In this document: piece after piece, positions 15,919-23,589 of the stretch
How positions within the stretch are numbered: the stretch's first letter is position 1
Layout of the letters: the number at the start of each line of letters is the position of its first letter
Notes under the pieces: model-generated
Database searches by the model: none
Seen by the model: only the letters and a program-made list of their open reading frames with translations
Told to the model about the DNA's origin: nothing
Made by a program: the position numbers and the translations under genes
Source of the DNA: a virus
Reading direction: 5' to 3' (one strand)
IMG/VR virus record: IMGVR_UViG_3300013133_000066
Coordinates: 1-24,424 of that record
DNA length: 24,424 nt

Positions 15919-17570
15919 TGGCCATCTCCTCGCACTCGTTTCTTGCTATCCGGGTCCATAGAGGGATCACGACTACCCTCTTTCACTAATTTCTGAGAAT
16001 TTTTATCATCATTCAAGTCTCTATTACTACCAGATTCTTTTACCGAAACTTGAGCTTGTACGATTCTCGCAGCACGTTCAGCGTGTGCGGCAGCGGCTTT
16101 CTCAACTTCGCCTTTCGGATAATTTCGTAAGTTTTCACTGGCAAACTCAGGACTAACCAGCCCAGCCTCAACATCATCGCGAACATCGCTAGGACTAGCA
16201 GTCATATTAGGAGCAGCCATAATTTCAGCTTCAATGACGCCCAATTCTTTTTCCGATAAAAATCGTTCCAGAAGCGTTGTGGCGATCCGACGAGCAATAT
16301 GTTGCTGAAACTTTCTCGACGGGATTTTGGTCATCAACTCATCGAGACGTTCAGCTTCGGTGATTCGATCAGATTCAGAACGGGTCTCGTATGTTTGAGG
16401 ATACTTAACAACACGAGCAGTGGTACCCTCATACTGACTCCAAATTTCTGAAAGCTGATTCTCGCCTCCCTGTAGAACTGCTCCAATAGCACACAGTCCA
16501 GATTCGAGAGAGCGATCGTTTCGTTCTTTACTTTCAACCGATGCTCGCACCGGCTTCAAGTTGGCGACGGAAAGATTGAGGAGGAGACGGATTTCATTCT
16601 TCAACTGGTCTTGCTTTTCCATACTGAGCTTAATAGGCTCAGTGGAAGGATTGATGAATGCCGGAGCATTGAGTCCAGTTGTGTATCGACGGCCGTGACT
16701 AACACCGATTTGTTGAGGCTTTTGTCCTTTATCATCTTCCTCGTTTGACTGCATCATTTTCATCATAGTTTCAGCACCGGGGTCATATTGTTCAATGTAA
16801 AAAGGAAAATTGCTGCGAGTAGCAAAAGCCATATCCGAACTAGCAAGGTTGAGGAGAGCAATTTGATAGTTAGCGATGTTAGACATCAAGGCTGTATTGA
16901 GTTCAAAAATGACAAAAGGAATTGTTTTGAGGTTCAAGACAACTTGCTGTTGAACTTGCTCATCTTGGTAAATGGTAACATGAATTCCATCTTCTTTCAA
17001 TTGCAGGAGACGGTAAGAAGTGATAATTTCATCAGTAGGCAGATTTCTTTCTTTGTCCATCTTATAGACATGATCTTCAAGAAGCACTGTTTCAAGTTGA
17101 TAAGTCTCAGGGTTGTAGTACCAATTGACAATTTGTTCAATCGGATAGGTATAGAGGTAAGGTGTCTTTGTTGCAACTTTGGTGGAAGGAACTTGACTAG
17201 GCATATCAACATAAACGCCAACTTTACCTAAAGGAAGCAGTTCTGGAAGAATAAGCTCAGCAACAAAAGAATTAATATCATGTCCAAAACGATCGACAAT
17301 TCCTGTAGCATAGCTCGATTCTCCTAACCTATGCACATCAGGGAGTCGCTCCATGATAGTGAGCCTAATTTCTTCAATAGCTGCTCGTGCATGAGCAGGA
17401 CAATAAGTCATATCTTTGCGTAAAGCAAAATCTGTAATATCTTCGCGTGTACTAAATCTCTTAAGATACTCTGTAATAAAAGCATCATCAGCTTGATAAG
17501 CCAGACGCCATTTGCGGTACTTCAAAAGATCATGGAAAGAATCTGGGTGCCGCGGCGTCAGAGTCTTCAT
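15915..17570 (-). CDS. Portal protein (DUF4055-like)
   Basis: A 551-residue protein whose ATG overlaps the TerL stop as ATGA. Portals form the ring at one capsid vertex through which DNA enters and leaves. Seen here: N-terminal helical region ('FHDLLKYRKWRLAYQADDAF'), 'ELILPELLPLGKVGVYVDMP', 'YTYPIEQIVNWYYNPETYQL', 'IALLNLASSDMAFATRSNFP', and a stem/crown helix region ('MEKQDQLKNEIRLLLNLSVA'). The C-terminus is disordered and charged (last ~50 residues). The 'YLYTYPIEQIVNW' strand plus 'GREE-type' order resembles DUF4055 portals. Position immediately after TerL supports the call strongly. Confidence 0.88.
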   Translation of the reverse strand: MKTLTPRHPDSFHDLLKYRKWRLAYQADDAFITEYLKRFSTREDITDFALRKDMTYCPAHARAAIEEIRLTIMERLPDVHRLGESSYATGIVDRFGHDINSFVAELILPELLPLGKVGVYVDMPSQVPSTKVATKTPYLYTYPIEQIVNWYYNPETYQLETVLLEDHVYKMDKERNLPTDEIITSYRLLQLKEDGIHVTIYQDEQVQQQVVLNLKTIPFVIFELNTALMSNIANYQIALLNLASSDMAFATRSNFPFYIEQYDPGAETMMKMMQSNEEDDKGQKPQQIGVSHGRRYTTGLNAPAFINPSTEPIKLSMEKQDQLKNEIRLLLNLSVANLKPVRASVESKERNDRSLESGLCAIGAVLQGGENQLSEIWSQYEGTTARVVKYPQTYETRSESDRITEAERLDELMTKIPSRKFQQHIARRIATTLLERFLSEKELGVIEAEIMAAPNMTASPSDVRDDVEAGLVSPEFASENLRNYPKGEVEKAAAAHAERAARIVQAQVSVKESGSNRDLNDDKNSQKLVKEGSRDPSMDPDSKKRVRGDGQ

Positions 17571-19219
17571 AGCACTTGTCCTGCTTCGGTGACTTGTTCT
17601 CGGTTAACCAACATCTTGAAAGCAATTTCAGCATAATTCCTTGCGTGAGCGTAGTGGTCTGGAATATGCTCACCTGTAATATAACGACCAACAGTATCAC
17701 CGTTGGCATCTTTTTCAAAATGTTTGATAAGGGCAATCATGTGGTCACAGTAGGCTTGAGGAATGTCATAAGGCAAATCAATCATCCCAGACCTGAAACG
17801 ACCCAAAGACTGATCCAACCAAGCAGTACGATCAACTTGTACCATCGGTTCATTTGGATCTTTCCCTAAATGAATTGTTTTACCAACAACTCCTCTTACA
17901 TAGACACACATCCTTGCCCTACCGTAGAAACGATTAACGAAGGTTAGTGATTGTCGTCTTTCAGGGTTGGCGTCAATGACAGCATACATGACGTGATATT
18001 CTTGCATCAGTTTTACTAAGTCCTCGAAATTAGGTGTGATACCAGCATAGATGACTTTAGGCCGTGCATTCAGGATAGGGTCAAGTTCTTTAGGTCCACT
18101 CGCGATTGACCACTCATCAATTTCAATGTTCAGGATTTTACCAACGTCACAACCGAGTGTAGTTACTTTGCCACCTTTAAAGCTACCATTGTGGTAGTTA
18201 CGTTTGCAATCATTGAGTTGTTGCTGAGAGAGTCTGGCACCTTCTGTTGTATGTGGTAATCCTAGCTTACTGTTATATAGCTCTTGTTCATCAGCGGGAT
18301 TGGTTTGAGCTAAGAAGTAACTTTCTGCAATCTTTCTAGGCTCAATGGTCGGAGAATACATTTGGTTAACGTAGAAGCCACGATTTTCAGCCGCTGAGTT
18401 TGAGGGTTCCCATCTGTTATTACTTAACCAGTACTTTTTCTGTTGATGATCCAATTTACCTTTACATAACATACACTTGAGATAAGTCTCTTTGATTCTT
18501 GGATCAAAGATATGGTCTCCACAAATTTCAATTGATTCAGGGTACAAGAGTTCGGTATAGCGTGAACAGTTAGGGCACTTAAAGAAGAAGTGTTCTTGGG
18601 TAGACAATTTGAAGTAGCGATTGATACCTAAGCCTTCATGTGTAGGCGTAGATACCATCCAAGCAATCTTTTCCAATTTTCCTGAAGTTCGTTCCATTGC
18701 CAAAGGAATGTTAGATTGCTTCATTACGTCAACTTCATCAAACACTAGAAAGTTAATATCTAAGGATCGGAGACCTGCTTTTGATTGTGAGCCTCGAATG
18801 TACAAGTTAGCTGAACCAGCACGTTTGTGTCCTACGTTTTTAACATCTGAAAAGAGATTAGAGAGATGAGTAGACAGGTCAAGGGCAGCATCAAAACGTG
18901 ACGATGAGAAGTCAGTGGCGTCAGGCGTTTTTGATGGTAAAACATAGAGACAGTTATGGCCAAGGATGTCAATGTGATAGAAAACAAGGTTGAGGAGTAG
19001 CTCAGTGTATCCCATCTGAGCTGATTTCTGGCCTACCGTCAATTCCCCTTTAGCATCATGCATTTCTTTGAGCCACGGATGATTCTCCCAAGCCCAAGGG
19101 CCAGGAAAGTCACCCGCCATCATCCGATACTGGGTAGCCCACTCAGAAGGAGTTTTGATGGCTGATCTTTTGAGACCAGTTGCTAACTTTTCAAGGAACT
19201 GCCGGGATAACTTCGTCAT
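17567..19219 (-). CDS. terL: Terminase large subunit (GpA-like)
   Basis: A 550-residue packaging motor and nuclease. The ATPase part has an adenine/Walker A-like segment QKSAQMGYTE (residues ~64-73), as in lambda gpA-type terminases, a Walker B LDINFLVFDEVD with Asp161-Glu162, and the coupling motif STPT at 190-193. A zinc-ribbon insertion follows: C215-x2-C218 and C249-x2-C252. The nuclease domain shows LGCDVG (Asp358), a later AVIDANPE acidic site, and the closing DHYAHARNYAEIAF. All key residues for both activities seem present. It overlaps the zinc-knuckle gene upstream by 29 bases and the portal gene by 4, implying coupled translation. Confidence 0.95.
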   Translation of the reverse strand: MTKLSRQFLEKLATGLKRSAIKTPSEWATQYRMMAGDFPGPWAWENHPWLKEMHDAKGELTVGQKSAQMGYTELLLNLVFYHIDILGHNCLYVLPSKTPDATDFSSSRFDAALDLSTHLSNLFSDVKNVGHKRAGSANLYIRGSQSKAGLRSLDINFLVFDEVDVMKQSNIPLAMERTSGKLEKIAWMVSTPTHEGLGINRYFKLSTQEHFFFKCPNCSRYTELLYPESIEICGDHIFDPRIKETYLKCMLCKGKLDHQQKKYWLSNNRWEPSNSAAENRGFYVNQMYSPTIEPRKIAESYFLAQTNPADEQELYNSKLGLPHTTEGARLSQQQLNDCKRNYHNGSFKGGKVTTLGCDVGKILNIEIDEWSIASGPKELDPILNARPKVIYAGITPNFEDLVKLMQEYHVMYAVIDANPERRQSLTFVNRFYGRARMCVYVRGVVGKTIHLGKDPNEPMVQVDRTAWLDQSLGRFRSGMIDLPYDIPQAYCDHMIALIKHFEKDANGDTVGRYITGEHIPDHYAHARNYAEIAFKMLVNREQVTEAGQVL

Positions 19220-19745
19220 CAGTTACTTTCTTTGCGAGAACTTCAAAAATATCATCGGCAACGAGTCGTTTTGTTGCTTCATCAGGAATACGTCGGTCAC
19301 AAATCGAAATAACGTGGGCCAAGATACGCTCAAGAGTAGTCTTATCCATCAGGAAGCCGGTAGAAAGTTCAAGCCTCTGAGCACTTTCCACTAATTTCTG
19401 AATTCTTGTGGTGAGGTCAGCAATCCTATTAGAATTGATGATAAGGTCATTAGGAGAGAGGCAGCGATTCAACAAAGTTTCAAGCGTTAAGCGGAGAATT
19501 CCAATTTCTTCTCTCAAACTTTTAATTTGATCTGAGTCAGCAAACTCAGAAAGTCTCTGCTGATAGAGTTGAACGCGGTATTGGGCCACGTCATGTTTCC
19601 TTCTCTGCGTTAATTGGTTATTGATATGGGCATAGCAATACTTTTCGCCCTCGACCACAACCAGGGTACATTGCCCTGTACGACGCATGACTTTTTGGCA
19701 GCGTCTTGGGTCTTCGGGATAGGCCACACGTTCAAATTTGTCCAT
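19191..19745 (-). CDS. Zinc-knuckle, helical protein: candidate small terminase subunit
   Basis: A 184-residue protein, ATG 19745 after AAGGGAC. The N-terminus has C16-x9-C26-x10-C37-x2-H40, a likely zinc knuckle like those found in short phage DNA-associated proteins. The rest is helical and charged with a coiled-coil-prone stretch (residues ~60-135), followed by 'DKTTLERILAHVISICDRRI'. It lies directly before TerL and overlaps it, which is the standard place for the small terminase subunit that recognises DNA for packaging. There is no classic helix-turn-helix, so the DNA recognition role is an inference. A regulatory or accessory protein remains possible. Confidence 0.68.
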   Translation of the reverse strand: MDKFERVAYPEDPRRCQKVMRRTGQCTLVVVEGEKYCYAHINNQLTQRRKHDVAQYRVQLYQQRLSEFADSDQIKSLREEIGILRLTLETLLNRCLSPNDLIINSNRIADLTTRIQKLVESAQRLELSTGFLMDKTTLERILAHVISICDRRIPDEATKRLVADDIFEVLAKKVTDDEVIPAVP

Positions 19746-19746
19746 T

Positions 19747-21108
19747 TCATGTCCCTTGATCTACGACCTCAAGTCGGGCTGTATTAAGATTCCTGGAGGT
19801 AGAATCATTATGCCTCACACGCAACGTAACAGGCTCACCCGCAACCAGTGCTTTTGTGATGTTAATGTCAAGGATAATGGAGCCTGCGACAGCGTATCCC
19901 TGACTCTCATGCACTTGTACCCCATTTACAAAAACGTAGAGATTAACTTTGGTGTTATTTGTCATGGTATCAAATTTCACTTGTCCCGAAATTTGATACT
20001 GGGCATCTTTGAGAGGTGTGATGGTGTTAGCGGAAAGGTCAATGTTACCAGCGTTATCTGTTTCAGTGGTTTGAAGGTCAACAATTGTGGTGGAGTTTTG
20101 AACGATCGCTTGGTTCGAGGTTCTTGTTGCAATAGCAATATGCTTGGCGATGAATTCATTGATGACGTAGCCGTCATCACCGTTTTGGAAACGAACAGTG
20201 ATGTAATCATTGGCTAAGAAGAGTTTGCGTCCACTTGCATCACCAGAACCGCTATTGTTGAGAGTTACAACTTTCCTGGCACCAGTTGTAATAACTTTGT
20301 AGGTTTGTTCGTTAGGTCCAGTGTTAGTTGAAAGAGCAAGGAGGACGTTATCGTTAACAGCCGCCATGTCAATAAGTACACCAACACTGTTGTATGGTAC
20401 ATGGAAAAAAGTTCCAGAATTATGAACGTAATAAGCAGAATTAGGAGTTGAGGTGAAAAGAATTTCCCACTTAGTACCATTATAAAAGAGGAGAGCATGG
20501 TCTCCCTTTTGAATGGTATAGTCACGGGCAGTGGGAGTTACAATATTACCAGAATTTGTGAAAGTGATACCGTCAGCAGCACATTTGACAAGAAGGAATT
20601 CTTTACCACCAGCAGAACCAACTTTGTTATACACATTGTTAACAATGACCTCCCCACCACTAACAACATTATACATACTAAAGACACTAAGATTATTACT
20701 AAACACTGTTTCAGATTCAGTGCCTCCACTAAAAACACGTCGGAGGTCTCGAATAATAAAATCTTGACCGGACATCATTGCTAAATTTTTCGAAAGACTG
20801 GCAATGAGAGGACAGAAAATTTCTTTAGTACCAGCCTGCAAGTTAACAAGACCACCAGACTCGGAAGAGGCGTAGACGTAGGTACGTTCAAAAGTTCCAC
20901 CACTTAAGAATTTGCCAATTCCAACTTCATAAGCATCATTACCTGGGTCGGAGATACAGTAACTTGTGTAATCATTAGTTGTCATGAAGGATGAGAAAGG
21001 AGCATATCCAGGATAAGTTCCACTGAAAGTAATGTTTCCAGTTCCAGTTGTTGTAGTAGTTTGTCGAATGCGGTCTGCTACAACAAATGGTTCAATTTGA
21101 ATCGACAT
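19747..21108 (-). CDS. Fibre / decoration-like virion protein with C-terminal jelly-roll-like domain
   Basis: A 453-residue protein. Residues ~1-95 (VADRIRQTTTTTGTGNITFS, 'EVGIGKFLSGGTFERTYVYA', 'LVNLQAGTKEIFCP') match a module frequent at the N-terminus of phage fibre or attachment proteins. A low-complexity middle part with G, N and S-rich strands follows. From ~residue 326 there are regular strands (ISGQVKFDTMTNNTKVNLYV, then FVNGVQ, 'GEPVTLRVRHND') like C1q/TNF-type trimer heads seen on phage receptor-binding proteins. It is encoded before the terminase genes rather than with the tail tip, so it could be a head or neck fibre. Receptor binding is inferred. Confidence 0.75.
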   Translation of the reverse strand: MSIQIEPFVVADRIRQTTTTTGTGNITFSGTYPGYAPFSSFMTTNDYTSYCISDPGNDAYEVGIGKFLSGGTFERTYVYASSESGGLVNLQAGTKEIFCPLIASLSKNLAMMSGQDFIIRDLRRVFSGGTESETVFSNNLSVFSMYNVVSGGEVIVNNVYNKVGSAGGKEFLLVKCAADGITFTNSGNIVTPTARDYTIQKGDHALLFYNGTKWEILFTSTPNSAYYVHNSGTFFHVPYNSVGVLIDMAAVNDNVLLALSTNTGPNEQTYKVITTGARKVVTLNNSGSGDASGRKLFLANDYITVRFQNGDDGYVINEFIAKHIAIATRTSNQAIVQNSTTIVDLQTTETDNAGNIDLSANTITPLKDAQYQISGQVKFDTMTNNTKVNLYVFVNGVQVHESQGYAVAGSIILDINITKALVAGEPVTLRVRHNDSTSRNLNTARLEVVDQGT

Positions 21109-21514
21109 TTGTCGCTCTTGTCACAGGGACGACAGGCTCAGGGACGACAGGCTCAGGGGTGACAGGGACGACAGGCTCAGGTGTCACCGTAACAGGTGTC
21201 ACCGTAACAGGTGTCACCGTAACAGGTGTCACCGTAACAGGGGTGACAGGGACAGGGGTGACAGGGACAGGTGTCACAACTTTAGGTTTGCGAACGAGAC
21301 AGGTGACAGAAAAGTGCTTGGGTTGCTTAATTTGTTCGCCAACCGTAAAGTGTCGCTTGAGACGGCCAATTTGCACCGTCATTGATGTCATAGCGTCAGC
21401 CTGAAATTCGTAACAGGTCTGATTAGGCTTCAAAACGACAACTTTATCATTCAAAATAAGGGTCTGGTCAGTTTCAGTGACCAGACCCTGTGGCCAGGTG
21501 AGAGTAACAAACAT
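21092..21514 (-). CDS. Small protein with Pro-Val-Thr pentapeptide repeat tail
   Basis: A 140-residue protein. Its ATG overlaps the upstream stop as TAATG, and its end overlaps the fibre-like gene by 17 bases. Residues 1-75 form a compact beta-rich part with 2 Cys. Residues ~80-130 are pure P/V/T/E repeats of five residues (PVTVT, PVPVT, EPVVP). Such stretches act as rigid extended linkers on surface proteins. Together with the fibre-like gene next to it, this may be a fibre stalk or head decoration. The gene lacks a signal peptide. Function unknown. Confidence 0.7.
   Translation of the reverse strand: MFVTLTWPQGLVTETDQTLILNDKVVVLKPNQTCYEFQADAMTSMTVQIGRLKRHFTVGEQIKQPKHFSVTCLVRKPKVVTPVPVTPVPVTPVTVTPVTVTPVTVTPVTVTPEPVVPVTPEPVVPEPVVPVTRATNVDSN
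21121..21275. repeat. 15-bp tandem repeats within the Pro-Val-Thr gene
   Basis: Four exact consecutive copies of GTGTCACCGTAACAG fill 21181-21240. Two copies of GGGTGACAGGGACAG follow (21241-21270), and variants built on GGGACGACAGGCTCA lie before. The unit is a multiple of three and encodes five residues, so copy changes keep the frame. Exact identity between four copies implies recent expansion. Confidence 0.95.
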
Positions 21515-22191
21515 TAGACTGCACCGGGTCGAGAAATTTCACCCTTGACAACATCATCTGCGGCCATCTGACCGGCGGTAGACCCGTCAGGGACAGGCAG
21601 CCGATTAATCGTACCACCCTTGGTCTGGAGAATGGTATACAGCGTCATGAGCTTGGCTTCAATCACCGCTGCATCATCGAGCGGGATGTAGTCGCCAGAA
21701 CCCTGACAAGCCAAGTTGGAGAGCACGACGCAAGTGTGGTCAAGTTCAAGGGAGAACTGACGCAGGAAAGTATTCTTGTGCTTGAACGGGTCAAGCTGCG
21801 GATAATCCTTGCTGGCACCCGAGAAATCGTAAGGAAGCTCACGCGGCAGACGTGCCGGCATCTGAATATCATCAACAGTAATAGGATTGACTGTGTTGAA
21901 AAGATTAGCAAGTTTCAGGTTTTCATCCTTGACCTGCTTCTCCGCATCTGCCTGACGAGTATCCTGATCGGCAGCAGTACGCGGGTCATAGCAAACCAAG
22001 GAAAGTGTTTTGCGGGCACTTCCAAGGTATCGGGCCAACCATGCGTTGAGAGGGTCATCCCACCCACCCAGCTGGTTAAGTTCAGCCTTCAGGAACAGTT
22101 GAAGGCGAATATTCATCAGCTCGTCGATAACGGCACGCACACCGTTGTTACCGACTAAAGTTCGAAGACCTTTGAAACTATTTTCCTGCAT
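21514..22191 (-). CDS. Unknown GC-rich gene (225 residues), likely abundant product
   Basis: Start placed at ATG 22191 after AAAGG at 8 bases; an upstream start 21 codons earlier lacks support. The 225-residue protein is mostly helical in its first 120 residues (NNGVRAVIDELMNIRLQLFL, 'GSARKTLSLVCYDP'), then 'ITVDDIQMPARLPRELPYDF' and a helical C-terminal part ending in an extended tail. There is no signal peptide or membrane span. Base composition is GC-rich like the coat and tube genes, pointing to high-level expression and possibly a virion protein. No family recognised. Confidence 0.8.
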   Translation of the reverse strand: MQENSFKGLRTLVGNNGVRAVIDELMNIRLQLFLKAELNQLGGWDDPLNAWLARYLGSARKTLSLVCYDPRTAADQDTRQADAEKQVKDENLKLANLFNTVNPITVDDIQMPARLPRELPYDFSGASKDYPQLDPFKHKNTFLRQFSLELDHTCVVLSNLACQGSGDYIPLDDAAVIEAKLMTLYTILQTKGGTINRLPVPDGSTAGQMAADDVVKGEISRPGAV

Positions 22192-22315
22192 TTGTGATAC
22201 CTTTCGCTTGGGCCACGCGACGCGAGATGTAATCCTCAATTTCACGAGCAACAAGTTCAGAACCTAAGATACCCACTTTACCTGCTTTGGCAACAGCCAG
22301 AGCTTCTTTATACAA
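22178..22315 (-). CDS. Possible 45-residue ORF with TTG start
   Basis: Between the protease stop and the next gene's start, one frame encodes 45 residues (LYKEALAVAKAGKVGILGSE, then LVAREIEDYISRRVAQ...). TTG 22315 is 2 bases after the protease stop, and the frame ends 14 bases inside the next gene. Coupled initiation after the protease is plausible, but no strong ribosome binding site is present; a GTG at codon 14 is an alternative. It looks helical and amphipathic. If not translated this would be the largest non-coding gap in the operon, which is why I list it. Confidence 0.45.
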   Translation of the reverse strand: MYKEALAVAKAGKVGILGSELVAREIEDYISRRVAQAKGITNAGK

Positions 22316-22317
22316 AC

Positions 22318-23334
22318 TTAACGTCGAATTGTCCTGATTCGTTCCAAAATCGGCTTCGTTGTACCGTCTGATTGTACAACTGGACCTAAGGAGCGTTCCA
22401 CCACCTTCATCAATCTCCTTCGTCTTCTCTTTGTAGGTGGTGGTTGACTCGTAGGGTTTTTAGCCACCTGATTCATTTTAAAAAGGGTTTTGAGGGCAAA
22501 GATACCTAACTTAACGCCGGGAGGAGCTACAGCACCGAGTGCTGTCAGCCCGAATCCGACAACTGTCAGAAACCAAGGATTATCCAAGAGTTTTGTCTTG
22601 GGAGAAGGAGGAGAAGGAGGAGAAGGGGGAGAAGGGAGAAAATGTGTTGGAGGCGGGATACTGGGAGCTGGATCAAGGTATTCATTCTTTGGAGGCGGGA
22701 TACCGGGATCAAGGTATTGATTGTTTGGAGGTTTTGGTGTAACATCATTTGGTGGCGGAGGTGCAACTTCTTGAAAGAGAGGAGGGAGATTAGCTTGTGT
22801 GAGTTCAGTACAAATGGTACTCGCAGGAACCATGTACGCGGTAGCTTTCTTTGTGGCAATAATCATACCAACCACTTGGCCCTTGGTATTGAACACCGGG
22901 CTGCCCGATAGACCATTGGTTGCAGGATGGTCCAAATGGTTGGCGGACAAAACTTTTGCTTGTCTTGTCTCAAGAGAGTCCCCGTTGATATATCCTTTGA
23001 ATATGACTAACTCACCCACCTTGGCGTCTTCTGGCGAAAAATAACATAGATCGTGACGACCGGTATTAGTGGTAAAAATGGAGATATCAATAACCGGATC
23101 TTTGTAGATTACATTCAAGGGTTCCCAACGATTGTTGAAACCCAAATCGACACGGATTGTGTCGGGTTTGAAAAGATGACTGGTGGAAATAACAACATTC
23201 TGATGACTTTTCGTAGCGACACAAAAAGCTGTACCCATCGAACAGCTCATTGGTCCGCAAGATTTAATATTATGAATACCTCCAAACAAAAGTGTATTTT
23301 GTAAACACAAAAATGTTAGCAAAAATGATCGCAT
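22318..23334 (-). CDS. Secreted trypsin-like serine protease with Pro-rich stalk and membrane anchor
   Basis: A 338-residue protein with an excellent AAAGGAG ribosome binding site. Residues 1-19 look like a signal peptide. The protease domain (~25-180) has a plausible triad: His53 (ISTSH), Asp83 (VIDISIF) and Ser143 in NGLSGSPVF, the chymotrypsin-like nucleophile motif. It also has several Cys (26, 31, 38, 97, 175) that could form disulfides. Residues ~191-245 are Pro-rich (PPSPPSPPSP). Residues ~253-281 form a hydrophobic membrane segment, followed by a basic tail containing RRRRR. First gene of the late operon. This differs from usual prohead proteases; roles in lysis, exclusion or particle surface processing are open. 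Confidence 0.85.
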   Translation of the reverse strand: MRSFLLTFLCLQNTLLFGGIHNIKSCGPMSCSMGTAFCVATKSHQNVVISTSHLFKPDTIRVDLGFNNRWEPLNVIYKDPVIDISIFTTNTGRHDLCYFSPEDAKVGELVIFKGYINGDSLETRQAKVLSANHLDHPATNGLSGSPVFNTKGQVVGMIIATKKATAYMVPASTICTELTQANLPPLFQEVAPPPPNDVTPKPPNNQYLDPGIPPPKNEYLDPAPSIPPPTHFLPSPPSPPSPPSPKTKLLDNPWFLTVVGFGLTALGAVAPPGVKLGIFALKTLFKMNQVAKNPTSQPPPTKRRRRRLMKVVERSLGPVVQSDGTTKPILERIRTIRR

Positions 23335-23423
23335 GATTTCTCCTTTCTAGCTTCGGGCGTCCAAGATAGACACTTCCCACCCAAAATTCCCAAACACGTT
23401 TTTACTAACATTTTTGTGTTTAC
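23301..23423. repeat. 25-bp inverted repeat enclosing the late operon's first ribosome binding site and start
   Basis: Arms at 23301-23325 and 23399-23423 are reverse complements over 25 bases with one mismatch. In minus-strand RNA that mismatch becomes a U-G wobble, so a continuous 25-bp helix can form. The 73-base interior (23326-23398) holds the ribosome binding site and ATG of the protease gene. The left arm lies in codons ~4-11 of that gene. Confidence 0.9.
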
Positions 23424-23450
23424 GTTTTCAAGTTAAAATAGGGCGTTCAA

Positions 23451-23479
23451 AATACATCAAAACAGAATTGAGTATTCAA
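23451..23479 (-). promoter_or_regulatory. Candidate late-operon promoter
   Basis: On the minus strand TTGAAT (23479-23474) and TGTATT (23456-23451) are 17 bp apart, with TGA before the -10 as an extended element. Each hexamer matches consensus at 4 of 6. Transcription would start near 23444 and read the 25-bp stem before the protease start. The element is moderate; phage-specific factors may be needed. Confidence 0.45.
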
Positions 23480-23489
23480 AAATTTAGGC

Positions 23490-23518
23490 TTGACAAACGC
23501 AAAATTTTATGCTACCTT
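23490..23518 (+). promoter_or_regulatory. Candidate sigma70-like promoter for the plus-strand genes
   Basis: A perfect TTGACA (23490-23495), 17-bp spacer and TACCTT (23513-23518) preceded by TGC, an extended -10. Predicted start is near 23525, ahead of the palindrome at 23532-23555 and the ribosome binding site of the first plus-strand gene. Confidence 0.6.
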
Positions 23519-23531
23519 AGCGGAACGGAAG

Positions 23532-23555
23532 ATACATCATTTAGAAATGATGTAT
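23532..23555. promoter_or_regulatory. Palindromic operator candidate
   Basis: ATACATCATTT and AAATGATGTAT are perfect 11-bp arms separated by 2 bases, just past the predicted plus-strand start. The ATACATCA half-site recurs at 23452-23459, across the -10 of the divergent minus-strand promoter. This suggests a dimeric repressor site. The RNA could also fold as a hairpin. Confidence 0.6.
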
Positions 23556-23589
23556 TGGAGACGATTGGATAAGTCATCAACAGGAGAGC

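Noticed and set aside
22566-22720. Possible relation between the GGATAC/GGATC repeats in the protease stalk DNA and the terminal minisatellite
   Set aside because: Shared letters are short and the protease repeats are explained by Pro-rich coding (YLDPxIPPP); no unit of useful length matches.
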